Shown: positions 8,790 to 18,418 of the stretch, one piece after another
Position numbering within the stretch: the first letter of the stretch is position 1
Layout of the letters: every line of letters starts with the position of its first letter
Assembly (NCBI GenBank): GCA_004151065.3
Contig: NWUY0304818615.1
Span: 1-20,162 of the forward strand
Direction of reading: 5' to 3'
Length of the DNA: 20,162 nt
From: Larix sibirica
Lineage: Eukaryota > Streptophyta > Pinopsida > Pinales > Pinaceae
The notes under the pieces: generated by a model
What the model saw: only the letters and a program-made list of their open reading frames with translations
Databases searched by the model: none
What the model was told of the DNA's origin: nothing
Made by a program: the position numbers and the translations under genes

Positions 8790-10120
8790 ATGCTTCCTCT
8801 ATTCCATTTTAACAATTTCCTTTATCATCTCTTGTAAGAATTTATCCTTTGTATTCATACTAAGTATACCAAATTGAATTTGGGTGAATTGTCAAACTCT
8901 TGAAATTTTATCTTAGATGTATTGTCACCAAACTTTCTCCAAATTATCTTGGTCCAAGCTTCCCTAGATTGAGCTTGCTATGTGTGCCTTTGGGATAGCA
9001 GGCATTCCTCAAACACGTCATTACTTTGTTTCTAATGTCAAAAATGGCTTAAATGCCTTGCTCACATCCATGTTATTCATGTGCTTCAATCCATGTTATT
9101 CATGTACTTTGCTCTATTTCTCCTCCAACCTTGTTTAGACCTTTACATATATTTACTCCATTCATATTCCTCTCAAACGATATCTTTAATGTACAAAACC
9201 TAGTTGCCTGGTTGATTGAATTGTTGTATGAAAACCATCCTTATAGTAACCTTGATCCCTGACTTGTTTCTAGCTAAAACATCTTAGATTCCTAAAATTT
9301 GGTTCATCACCTCTATGTGATATGTTGAACAAAATTGTAGTCTCACTTGCATCTTTTGCCACATCATCTGACCAATGTGACTCAAAAAGCTCATGCCCCT
9401 GTTTGAGTGATTATGTTTGACAATGCATGGATTTACTCTCTTTAAACAATAACTCTGCATAATTGCATGCATATCTGGATTCCATGCAAGAAAAAAAGTG
9501 TACCATTTTAAAAACCTATCAATCACTACAAACGCTGCATCGAATTTGTGTTGTCTTTGGCAATGCAAGTATAAAATACATTAATATATCCTACCATTTC
9601 ATGCTCAAAAGTCTATCTAAGTGGATTGTTTTGTCCCATAATACCATTGTTCTACACATCTTTGCAACTTAAATGAAATCCCTATAATGGCCATACAACT
9701 CCTTGATGTGCTCAAAGGTTTCTCATTCTTCAGCATCATCAACCTTAGAGCTCTCTTGCCCAGAACCTTTGCTACATTGTTCCATTTCCTTGCCTTAATA
9801 TTCACCACAAAGGTTCAACTTTGCATAAACTTCATCCATCTAACATGTCGTTGACTTACTCTACTTGTGTATTAATCAACTTTAAGTATGTAATGATTTT
9901 GTACAAAATGAAGTCATTCAACAATAAATAATGTCTCCATTGCTTCACAATAAGCACTATTGCATATGTTTTCAAGTCATATGTCAAGTACCTCCTCTTT
10001 GGCTCATTCAACTTCTCAACAAAGAATGTTATTAGCCTCCCATCTGAACTCAATCCATGTCGATAATAGCTAGTCTTGCATCAAATTCTACCAGGAACAC
10101 TTTACCAATATTTTACACAA
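8790..10120 (-). pseudogene. Dead Ty3/gypsy pol remnant: RNase H, integrase, C-terminal pol
   Basis: Read on the minus strand in shifting frames. The end of RT / start of RNase H is VFLVEFDA (near 10090), followed by ITFFVEKLNEPKRRYLTYDL (about 10035-9970) and WRHYLL, the usual gypsy RNase H pattern. Next come a linker with KELYGHYRDF (near 9700) and the integrase core: LMYFILALPKT (about 9590-9555), FVVIDRFLKW (near 9520), FLSHIGQMMWQKM and STYHIEVMNQILG (about 9330-9285). The pol C-terminus has VMTCLRNACYPKGTHSKL (near 9010) and ends with YEYKG near 8845. The integrase is inactive: the first catalytic Asp (MDF) reads MYF, the second (SDRD) reads SNRG, and about six residues normally before the Glu (PQTDGQ) are missing. 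It is truncated at 10120, where a tandem array starts; gag, protease and most of RT are absent. Confidence 0.88.
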
Positions 10121-10632
10121 TGCCTCTGTTATCTTCTTTTGTTGTTCACAGCTATATGTGTTGCTCTACCTCAATATAAATGTGCATATTTTCATGCAAA
10201 TTTGTGATTGATGCACTTTATCTATGGGAAAAGGATGGCACACCTATTAGTGCCTTTGTTATCTTCTTTTGTTGTTCAAATCTATATTGTGTTGCTCTAC
10301 TCCATATAAATGTGCATATTTTCATGCAAATTTGTGATTGATGCACTTTATTGTGGGAGAAGGATGGCACACCCGTTAGTGCCTCTATTGTCTTCTCTTG
10401 TTGTTCAAAGTTATATTGTGTTGCTCTACTCCATATAAATGTGCATATTTTCATGCAAATTTGTGATTGATGCACTTTATTGTGGGAAAACGATGGCATA
10501 CTTGTAGTACATGTGTTATCTTCTTTTGTTGTTCAAAGCTATATTGTGTTGCTCTACTCCATATAAATGTGCATATTTTCATGCAAATTTGTGATTGATG
10601 CACTTTATTGTGGGAAAAAGGATGGCACACCT
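10121..10632. repeat. Four-unit ~129-bp tandem repeat array
   Basis: Units start near 10121, 10251, 10380 and 10508, with spacings of 130, 129 and 128 bases. Each contains a TTATCTTCTTTTGTTGTTCA-like start, a TTGCTCTACT.CATATAAATG block, GTGCATATTTTCATGCAAAT and GATTGATGCACTTTAT, then GGATGGCACACC. Units are about 90% alike by eye, much more alike than the decayed elements around them, so the array is relatively young or has been homogenised. On the minus strand a 93-codon frame stays open across two units because 129 is a multiple of three. I regard that as a by-product. Confidence 0.95.
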
Positions 10633-11179
10633 AAAGCTATTCATTTGCATGTGAATGAAAATATGAATATGGGACTACTATTATGATTGTCTCTTGGTCA
10701 TGAAAGATGTAAAATTTATAGGCTTTTCAATTCAACGTGATCAACACTCAAGTTTGTTTTGAGAATTTCATCATGTATTGAAAAAATGATTTGTAGAAAG
10801 TTTCGTTAGTTTTGTACTCCTTTAAAAAAAAATATTGATTTTATAGGTAAAATCCACCTTTTGTTAACAATATATCATTTTTTTACAAAAATGACTAAAA
10901 TTTTGTATTAAAAGGATGAAAACAGTAGGATCATACATAATATTCAGACTTTTCCATAGTTGAAGGCATTGCAAACTTGTCCTAAAACAGTCCAAAATTA
11001 AGCTTACAATACAATAAAGTTTCGAAATCTGCTATGCCTACTAGATTCCTAGCGTTGTAGATGCGCACGAAGTGACCTACAAGGAAAATACAAAAAGACA
11101 TCTAGTAGAAGAATTAAGCAACATAGATACTTCAACTTCAAGCAAGAGAACATCTCTATCTATTCCTTGTTGGGAACTT
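10633..11179. other. AT-rich spacer, nothing recognised
   Basis: No coding frame or repeat is recognised between the tandem array and the minus-strand coding-like region. It is A/T-rich with homopolymer runs (for example near 10823 and 10880). Confidence 0.5.
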
Positions 11180-12140
11180 TCATTCCTGAACTGGCCGAAG
11201 AACAAAAATCTCCTCCATACCCTTTGCTTCCAATGAAAGAGAGTCGTGGAAATTACTGCACTGCTTCATACTCAAAAGCCAATCCAAGTTAGCTTGGATC
11301 CCTTCTAGTTGTTGTCCTTGTTCGCGCAGATTTCCTTCTATGTCCTCCATCCTCATGTCCAGAATGGAGGTGTAGTATGAGAACTATCTCACTGACTTCA
11401 GGATCCCTGCAATTCTATCGTGAACCACACACAACATTCATTTAAAATCAATGAAATCCAACCTCATTCTGCTGAACAGTTCTCTCCACATTGGTACCCT
11501 TGCTTCTCCAATAATTCTGAAACTTTTACTCCCAAATCAAGAGAAACTCCCACACCCAGGAGGAAGAGCCAAAGGATTCAATATTTCACCTTCAATTTCT
11601 TATGAGACCGAGCTCTCCACTACTTTTCTTTCCAAACTATTATGTAGAGGACAATCCTTACCCATAGGATGACTCTTGTTCAAGCTTATCTCGTTGAATA
11701 AAGAAGGAAGCTTGATTTTGTGTAGAGAAGGGTGATCTCGACCTGACACAAGATGCTCACCCTGGTGGAGAACAATAGCCAAGGGTTTATCCTCCAAACG
11801 AGACTCTGGATTCTTCTCCTCCGACTCAGAGGAATGGCTACATGAAATGACTTCTTCATCAGGATTCCAGAATAAATTATCCTCTCTAGCCCTCATCTCT
11901 AAGTACAAAGACTTTACTTCTCTTGTGCCATCCCAGGGAGGAGTGAACGGGCCATCAAAATTGCATGCTCGGGAAATTAAAGTTCTACTGCTATGAGGTC
12001 CTTTCTCCATGGCTACGTGTCTTTTCCTTGCATGCCATCCGCCATTGTTGATTCCACTAAGTTCTAACAATGAAAGCCTCCATTTCTAAAGGGTTTGAAG
12101 GATTGAGATTCGCACCAAGGGAGATATCAACTTTCATCAT
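11180..12140 (-). pseudogene. Unidentified broken coding-like sequence, coiled-coil at its C-terminal end
   Basis: Minus-strand coding character runs through about 950 bases in changing frames. Near 12136 there is a start-like MKVDISLGANLNPSNPLEME, then a shift into a frame open from 12070 to 11600 (156 codons; includes FDGPFTPPWDGTREVKSLYL and SSESEEKNPESRLEDKPLAI). Another shift leads to EIEGEILNPLALPPGCGSFS (near 11590) and VPMWRELFSRMRLDFIDF, and a last part (about 11360-11180) contains MRMEDIEGNLREQGQQLEGI, a probable coiled coil. I do not recognise the family. It begins about 15 bases beyond the stop of the RNase H remnant on the same strand, so it may belong to a retroelement (a LINE ORF1 or gag-like protein) or be captured host sequence. 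Confidence 0.45.
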
Positions 12141-12154
12141 TCAAGCAAAGGGGG

Positions 12155-12533
12155 TTAAGGAATCCACTTCCTTTGAGGGGCTTCCTTGTCATACATAATC
12201 ATTCCTTGGTCTAATTTAATGCCTTGATTAGCCATAAAGTTAGCATTTTTCGTTGTTGCTTCGCTTGACATGGAAGAAAGAGGCATTGCTATAAGAGTTT
12301 ATGAGGTTCGGGAATTTTCCCCGCAAACATCATAGTGATGCTTCCTGTCTCTTCACATTTATGTGCATGTTGCGGATAACAATTATAGAGTCTCCAAAGA
12401 TGGTGACCTTTGGTATATTTAAGGAAGCGATGATCTCGATCCCTTGGCAGAGCGCAAGCCACTCTGCTTGATTGTTGGTCTTGCATATTTGGTTTTCGTT
12501 TATGCCAACCTTAGTAAAGATGTGAATCAACAA
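12155..12533 (-). pseudogene. LINE-type RNase H domain remnant
   Basis: The minus strand reads TNNQAEWLALCQGIEIIASL, then IPKVTIFGDSIIVIRNM (about 12480-12365). This is the RNase H core, with the catalytic Glu of NNQAE and the Asp of FGDS. A second part reads FFHVKRSNNEK then, after a +1 shift, ANFMANQGIKLDQGM and a terminal KWIP with stop TAA (12157-12155). The HV.R..N..AD..AN pattern is that of the RNase H found at the C-terminus of plant LINE ORF2. The last Asp of ADLMAN reads Asn here. The first catalytic Asp strand is not visible and no RT lies upstream, where copia LTR sequence begins. A host RNase H-like gene fragment is the alternative. Confidence 0.75.
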
Positions 12534-13038
12534 CGTTGATGAAAGAACAAAGTATAGTCATGTCTTGATGAAGAACGTTGAAGTGGTTTGATGATGACAA
12601 ACTTAGTAAAGGATTTGAAGCAAAAGCAACGATGATGTCAAAGTCATGGGAAGCTTTGAAATAATATCCCACTATAGTCTTGAGAAGCCTTGAAATGGCT
12701 GATGGTTTGATATTGTAGCAATGTTATGACCCAAACAACAATGAATATTGTAATGAAACAAGTCTACACTAAGCATTACAAAAGAAGGTAAGTCTTGATG
12801 ACAACGTTGGCGTAAAGAACCTCGAATCCTCCCTCCACAAGTCTACAATGCTAGACGCTGGCCCTTCTCCATGTAATGGTTGCAAAGGAAAATATGTGAA
12901 GTCAGCCTTCCCTTATAGCCTACACATGTTATACTGTTTAAACAAGAGAATGTGCAAGTCGTTCCTCCATGCATCGCTTAGCAAAAGTTAAATAAGTGCA
13001 AACATAAGGTTGGCCCCACCTTGAAGTATACACACTTG

Positions 13039-13046
13039 TATAAATA
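13039..13046 (+). promoter_or_regulatory. LTR TATA box
   Basis: TATAAATA sits in the body of the presumed LTR, about 1 kb before its right end. It is a reasonable element promoter, predicting transcription from about 13070. Any activity is unlikely in such a decayed copy. Confidence 0.4.
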
Positions 13047-13589
13047 AAGAGTTAAAACGGTTTCATTTGAACCCATGATCAAGCGAGTGACTAAGCAAGA
13101 AAATTTGCAGATCTAAGGAAGGTTAGCACAGCAGGTCGAAGCCAGTCCTAAGAAAGCCAAGTTGAGGAAGAAATTAAGACAAACAAAGACTGTTTTAAAG
13201 GGGATTTGTGGCAGAATTCGAGGTCTGTCTTTGGCAAGTTCAAAGGATTATTTAAGCATAGGATTAAGGACTTTTTTGCACTTATTTGGGGATGATTTCG
13301 ATTATGTTTTAAGGCAGATTTAAAGTTCCAAGGACAAAAACTAAGGAGTGTTACAAGAACTGATTAGGATTACATAATTGATCACAATAACAAGTACAAG
13401 AATAATAGAGAAGTTGATTTTGTGAGGTTTGGGCATAAAGTGACTCCAGTTTTGAGAAGTCTTTGAAGGTGAATTGACTGTGTAAATAGAAGAGAAGTAG
13501 GGTTGTATATTTGTGACAATTTACTACAAATACATATTTATCTTTAGGGTGGCAAGGTGGTGCTTGGGAAAGCAGGGTGTTGCTTGCTT

Positions 13590-13800
13590 TGTAAGTTGGT
13601 GCTTATAGAGTATTGGTGTCCTCATCCACTTGACAGGTTGGTGCCTGCATAATTGAGTTAATACTCAAGAGGATTTGTGTCCTCATCCATCAGACAGGTT
13701 GGTGCATGAAAGTGCAAGTTGGTGCTCATAAGAGGATTGGTGTCCTCACAGGTTGGTGCCTGTAAATTGCAAGTTAGTGCTTGGTGTCCTCGTTAGATTG
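13590..13800 (+). repeat. Degenerate ~62-bp repeats in the copia LTR
   Basis: Three blocks begin ATTGGTGTCCTCATCCACTT (near 13612), ATTTGTGTCCTCATCCATCA (near 13673) and ATTGGTGTCCTCACAGGTTG (near 13737). Each continues into CAGGTTGGTGC and then AAGTTGGTGCT or AAGTTAGTGCT. Similar short GGTG-rich repeats are common in LTR leaders of plant copia elements. Confidence 0.75.
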
Positions 13801-13891
13801 ATGTCTCCAAAATTTGTGAGTGGTTGCTCACACCAGTAATTGGAGATTGGTGTCTCATGCAAATCATTGTAATTTATGGTTTTGTCAATTC

Positions 13892-13897
13892 AATAAA
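13892..13897 (+). terminator. LTR polyadenylation signal
   Basis: AATAAA lies in CAATTCAATAAATTGAG, about 145 bases before the LTR right end, the expected zone for the R/U5 polyadenylation signal. Confidence 0.4.
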
Positions 13898-14040
13898 TTG
13901 AGTTTCCATATAATATTATGTGTATTGTGCTTTGTTGTTCAATGTTGATAATGATACATGATTAAAGAAGTAAAATTTGCAAAAAATGTATGATAGTAAT
14001 TCACCCCCTCCCCTCTCAGTATCACTATGGGTTCCAACAA

Positions 14041-14053
14041 TTGGTATAAGAGC
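14041..14053 (+). other. Copia primer-binding site (initiator tRNA-Met), one mismatch
   Basis: TTGGTATAAGAGC matches the canonical TTGGTATCAGAGC complementary to the 3' end of initiator methionine tRNA, with one C-to-A change. It lies one base after the LTR end CCAACA and 52 bases before the gag start, exactly as expected for reverse-transcription priming. Confidence 0.85.
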
Positions 14054-14104
14054 AAGTTTCCTTCAGACAATCTAAATGTTGGAAGGAAGATCTCTGCTGC
14101 TTGC

Positions 14105-15760
14105 ATGGAAGAATATGAAAGTTGCTTCTCTCCCAATGGAGCTCCACTATTTAATGTCTCAAACTATGAGTTTTGGAACATAAGAATGAAAGTCTATTGA
14201 TAGGCACACGGTTGTGGCATCCAAGAATCTGTCTTGAATGGTTGAACTAATCCAAAAAGACCACCAAAATCTACAGCCAAAAAGGAGTTGAAGAAGAACA
14301 ATACAATGGCAATGGATGGCATCCTGGATGGATTACCAAATTATGTGAAAGAAAAAATTGGAAAATGTGCATCGGCCAAACAACTCTAGGATAAGTTACA
14401 AAATCTCTACATAGTTGAGAAGGTCATTGAGACAAATGAAGAACCCAACAACTCATCTAATGAAAACAACATAGAAATGCCCTACTCATGACCAAGAATG
14501 AATCATTTGAAAAAGAAGATTCTAAAAATGAAGGAGAAGTGGATCTTGAAGGAGAATTCATATGTGCCCTAGATGAAGTCAAGAAGCTCAAAAAGAAAAA
14601 TGCATTGCTGGAAGAGCTACTAGAAGAATAAAAAGGGAAAAGAATGAATACCATGAAGAGATTGAAAAGATTATTGTTGGTCTAAGAATTCAAGTGGAAG
14701 AAGTAAGAAAATTTGACAAGACACCTAAAAGAGAAGATATAAATTGGTCAAGAAAGAGAGCTTGAGATTGTTTCACTAAGAAAGTAATTGGAAGAAATAC
14801 ACAAGAACCATGAAGAAGCCGAAAAGACCCTTGCAGGTCTAAGAATTCAAATAGTAGAGAACAAGAAAATTGAAGAAGACCTAACAAGACAACTCCAAGA
14901 AAAGAAGGAGTTTTTTCAAAGGCAGGAACTTGAGATCCTTTCACTAAAAGAAGATTTGGATAAGATAGTTGCCTAGTTGAAGACAAATTCAAAATTTGAG
15001 AAGAGCACCAGGATCTTAGATCACATCCTTAGTTGTCAAAGATCATTCATATGACAAGATTGGTCTTGGGTTTGACAACAATTAGAACACTCTTGAAAAA
15101 AGCTCCAAGCCATTTGAGGAGAAGGATAAAGTCAACACAAATTGCAAAGAAGACACCGGCATAATCAACCAAGGTCTGAGAGATGCACTACCAAAGAGAC
15201 ATCATATACTTAGGTACAAAAATGCTTTTCCTGGTTGTTGTTTATCTTGTAATAACCTTGGGCATAAAGCAGTGGATTGTGAAGTATATGCCAAGAATGA
15301 CTCTATTCCAAAGTTAGAATAGTTTATAAAAATGTTGATAGAATTGTTGAATGCTGGAAGTACAACAATTTTGGACATGTTGTAAAGTTCTGTAACAATG
15401 TAGTTTGACACAAATGCAACATTTTTGGCCATAAAGCTCAGGATTGTAAGAGCTCAAGGAAATCCAATAAATTATGGGAAAAAAAGTAAAAGAAAATGAA
15501 GAAACAAGTCAACTAGCCCTAATTGCTCAAAGTAAAGAGGAGAGTGCTATTGATAAGCAAAATAATGAAAAGTGCTCAAAAGTTTGGAAAAAGGAGTTAG
15601 AAGAAGAGAAGAACGAAGTCAGTGGATTATTCCTCTATGTTGATGATGGAGGTTCAAGGCTCACAACAAGGAACCTGAGCAAGCCACTTATCTTGAAGTT
15701 GGGCAATGTGGTGGCTGAGAATAAAAATCCTGAAAATAAAACAAAGATAGTTCTACATGA
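14105..15760 (+). pseudogene. Broken Ty1/copia gag with three zinc knuckles and the start of protease
   Basis: ATG at 14105 starts MEEYESCFSPNGAPLF then NYEFWNIRMKVY, the N-terminal pattern of copia Gag, with a stop at 14198. The same frame continues past stops through TMAMDGILDGLPNYVKEKIG and AKQL*DKLQNLY, where a TAG at 14387 replaces the expected Trp codon. About 14490-14990 encodes a charged coiled coil containing an internal duplication. Three CCHC knuckles follow: CLSCNNLGHKAVDC (15239-15280) is intact; the second (15352-15393) has Tyr for Cys 2; the third (15406-15447) has TGA for Cys 1. A frame opening at 15474 leads to YVDDGGS (motif 15642-15650), where copia protease usually has D-S-G, then TTRNLSKPLILKLGNV. 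Homology stops near 15760; integrase, RT and RNase H on this strand are missing. Confidence 0.85.
14664..14950 (+). repeat. Tandem duplication within the gag coiled coil
   Basis: GGTCTAAGAATTCAAGTGGA at 14679 recurs as GGTCTAAGAATTCAAATAGT at 14836 (offset 157), each preceded by GAAAAGA. CTTGAGATTGTTTCACTAAG at 14761 recurs as CTTGAGATCCTTTCACTAAA at 14929 (offset 168). The encoded peptides match (HEEIEKIIVGLRIQVEE against HEEAEKTLAGLRIQIVE), so a coiled-coil segment of about 52 residues was duplicated and later gained indels. Confidence 0.85.
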
Positions 15761-15776
15761 TAAAACAAAGATAGTT
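15736..15776. repeat. 24-bp tandem duplication at the junction of two inverted copia fragments
   Basis: ATAAAACAAAGATAGTT occurs at 15736-15752 and again, exactly, at 15760-15776. It lies where plus-strand copia protease homology ends and just before minus-strand copia RT homology begins (about 15795), so it probably marks the breakpoint. Confidence 0.9.
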
Positions 15777-15794
15777 CAAATTTCACCACATTCT

Positions 15795-18418
15795 TTCCTT
15801 ACAGTAGAGAAACCAAGTCCCAAGTGTCATTCTTCATCAAGGAAATGTACTCTTCAATGATCACATTTTCCCATTTAGGTTGACCATGTGCATCTACATA
15901 TGGATTAGGATTACATGCTTATGACACGGGCTCCATTAAGGTAACACTACCACATTGGTGTAGTCCTTTCTTTTTACCTGAGTCATTTACATTACCGACG
16001 TTAACACTAATAGATTCAATTGTCTTAGTCACCATCAAAGAAGACCAATGCCTCTTGCAGAAGGATTTCTTGCATCAAATTCACCGTGAAAACCCATAGT
16101 CAAAAGATCAATCAAGACATTACTTGTAGTTGACTTGTCGACTAGAACACAAGTTGGTAGACATGCTAGTCAATGTTGTGTAATAGTTAGGTGATCAAAG
16201 AAAAATTAAAATTTCAAATGGATCACTTATCAACATCTCTCCTACAAATTACTTATTTTTTTACTAGACCAAACATTGCATAGGCTTTCAACTCATCAAA
16301 ATATCCCACCATGATACACGCATGAATTTTTGCATCCATCTTCTTTCTCTCATCATCAACATTCTAAGATGTCTGATTGAGGGTTTCCTTTCACTCCTTT
16401 TCTTAAGAAGTGTCATATCCCATAAATCTTTGGTAAAAATCTTGTTCATAATGTATTTAGAGAAGAAGACAACCTCTACCCAAAATCTAGTCATCATAAC
16501 TCCAGTTTGAAGCAAACACTGTGCCATTCAACCAAAGTCTAATTCTTCCCTTTAGTGTCACCATTTTTCTCGTGTGTAATGTACAAAAATATTCAAAGAG
16601 ATACCGTGTTGTGACAAGTAACTCTCAAAAATCTTGTTAACATATTCTCCTCCATTGTCAAATCTTAGATAATTCATAGGCCAACTGCATTGATTTCATT
16701 CAATTCCCTAATTCCTTCAAGTTTTCAAAGACATGATCCTTATTCTGCAAGAAACATACCCAAGTGTAGTTAAAAAACTCATCAATGAGGGTCAAAACAT
16801 ACCTTGCACCTACTAATGATGGTTGGTTCACTTTACAAATATCACTATGGATAAATTCCAATTGTGTCTTTGCTTTCCAAGAATTTCTAGTCTCAAATGG
16901 AGCCAAGTGATGCTTTCCAAGAGCACACCATTTACATACATCATCAAGATACACTACCCTAGGAATTCCATTTATCGTATCAAACTTCAACACAAATTTT
17001 ATACTTCAAAAATTCATATGTCTGATTCAGTCATGCCATATTTTCCTCTGGTAATCCATCTAGCTATGAGTGCAGTTAGTCACTAGATCCTGCTTAGGGA
17101 AATCACAAAAATTATACAGTCTATCTTTAAAGTTAAGATTACCCTCGAAAACAATAAATTCAGAGTTAATATCTTTCAAAACAAATCTATCTAGGAATAA
17201 TTCAACCTTCTTTCATATCTAGGTTAGTTGGGGTACAAGCAAAAAATGGCCTCTGAAATTTACATGATAAACATTAGTGATCACATAATTATAACATTCA
17301 ATCAAACCACCATTATAAATAGTAAATTCATAATCATATGCAACAAATATTTATTCTTATGTAGCTTTACTCAATCAAGAAAAGAGAGAAACATCCTTAG
17401 TGATATGATGGGTACAACTAGGGTTGATTATCCACTTACTTTTAGAAGAATGAGCAAGCAATGTCAAAGAGGTACTAAGAAATAAAGTACAATTATCTCA
17501 TTTACCTTCTAAAATTCATGTTTCGGGTTGGTCAATTGACTAGTCAACACCTCACCTTCAAGCTTCTTGACCTTATCCTATAGATATTTATACTTCTTCT
17601 AGCAAACCATCTGAACATGTCCTGACTTTCCACAATATTGGTATGTCTTCTTCTGACCTTTCTTTGTAAGAAATTATCATCATGCTTATTTTGGTTTGTC
17701 TATTCTACACAATCCTTATCATGGTAACCTCCGTAATATTTCTCCTAGGTGTATCCTCAACCTATTTCTATATAGTTCTATTGACCTTTTCCCTTAAGGA
17801 GATGGGTTTGTTGCTTATTCTTAAGTTTACATTCATAAGGAAGTAATTCATGACCCCTAATTAGAAAAACACAAAATAATCAAAGGTGTGGTGCTTGCCA
17901 TGTTATTTTTTGGAATCCCAATTAGCATAAAATTTGAGCGTAAAACATCATATGGCGTCATGAGATTCATCAAAATTAGTTATGTAAGCTATTTTCTTTC
18001 TTCAAAAAATCATTTCCACATTCACCTAGCTTTAATTGAAACACCTTCACGAAAGCCAAATAGTTGTCAATCTAGTCAAGGGAAAGAGGATTGAGATACA
18101 TCAACTATTTCTCAATATACATAGCCTAACTTTTGTCGATCTTGTCGAACAAAGTCTCCAACTTCTTCCATATTTGATTTGGATAGTTGATCTTATTTTT
18201 ATGAAAGTGAATCTTCATGGAGATGTAGGTCATTGTAACTCTACAAACTCATCATTCTTCCCATTAATAATGAGCTTTTCATTTTCATTCTTAGGGTCTA
18301 GAACTGTAGTTTTTGTAAATTTCTAAAGTTCTTTACTCTTCAATATTATTTCCATACCTTATGACTACATGGCATAGTTGCAGTCATTCAAAACTAGAGA
18401 TTCTTTCTTAGAACTCAT
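15795..18418 (-). pseudogene. Second Ty1/copia remnant, opposite orientation, gag to start of RT
   Basis: Read on the minus strand with many stops and frameshifts. Gag starts MSSKKESLVLNDCNYAM (ATG 18418-18416), with IWKKLETLFDKIDKS near 18170 and a zinc knuckle YQYCGKSGHVQMVC (17642-17601; Tyr in place of the first Cys). The protease region reads WIINPSCTHHITKDVSLFL (near 17430), where D-S-G is changed to N-P-S. GAG-pre-integrase has MNF then VYLDDVCKWCALGKHH (about 16950-16900). The integrase core has FIHSDIC (near 16855), LTLIDEF, LRFDNGGEY (near 16660; second Asp intact), then NGDTKGKN, where NGVAERKN is usual, so the catalytic Glu is lost. RFWVEVVFFSKYIMNKIF and RKPSIRHLR follow (about 16480-16370). 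The RT start reads GQPKWENVIIEEYISLMKND then TWDLVSLL (about 15880-15810). It is cut off there; the rest of RT, RNase H and the 3' LTR are absent. Confidence 0.87.

Larger units (their letters stand above)
12540..14039 (+). mobile_element. Probable 5' LTR of a Ty1/copia element (left end uncertain)
   Basis: The right end is well defined: a C-rich TTCACCCCCTCCCCTCTCAG tract, then GGGTTCCAACA at about 14029-14039, directly followed by a tRNA-Met primer-binding site. This is the usual terminus of plant copia LTRs. Inside are a TATA box (13039-13046), a polyadenylation signal AATAAA (13892-13897) and a GGTTGGTGCC / TTGGTGTCCTC repeat cluster. The left end should start with TG; TGATGAAAGAAC at 12537 is one candidate, but no clean terminal match to the right end is seen. 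The implied length is about 1.5 kb. No matching 3' LTR was found in the window. Confidence 0.6.

Noticed and set aside
10121-10632. CRISPR-like array
   Set aside because: Whole ~129-bp units are repeated without unique spacers, in a plant nuclear context; it is a tandem repeat.
12473-12480. TGTTGGTC as the left end of the copia LTR
   Set aside because: It is part of the conserved NNQAE codons of the RNase H remnant on the opposite strand, so the match to an LTR start is coincidental.
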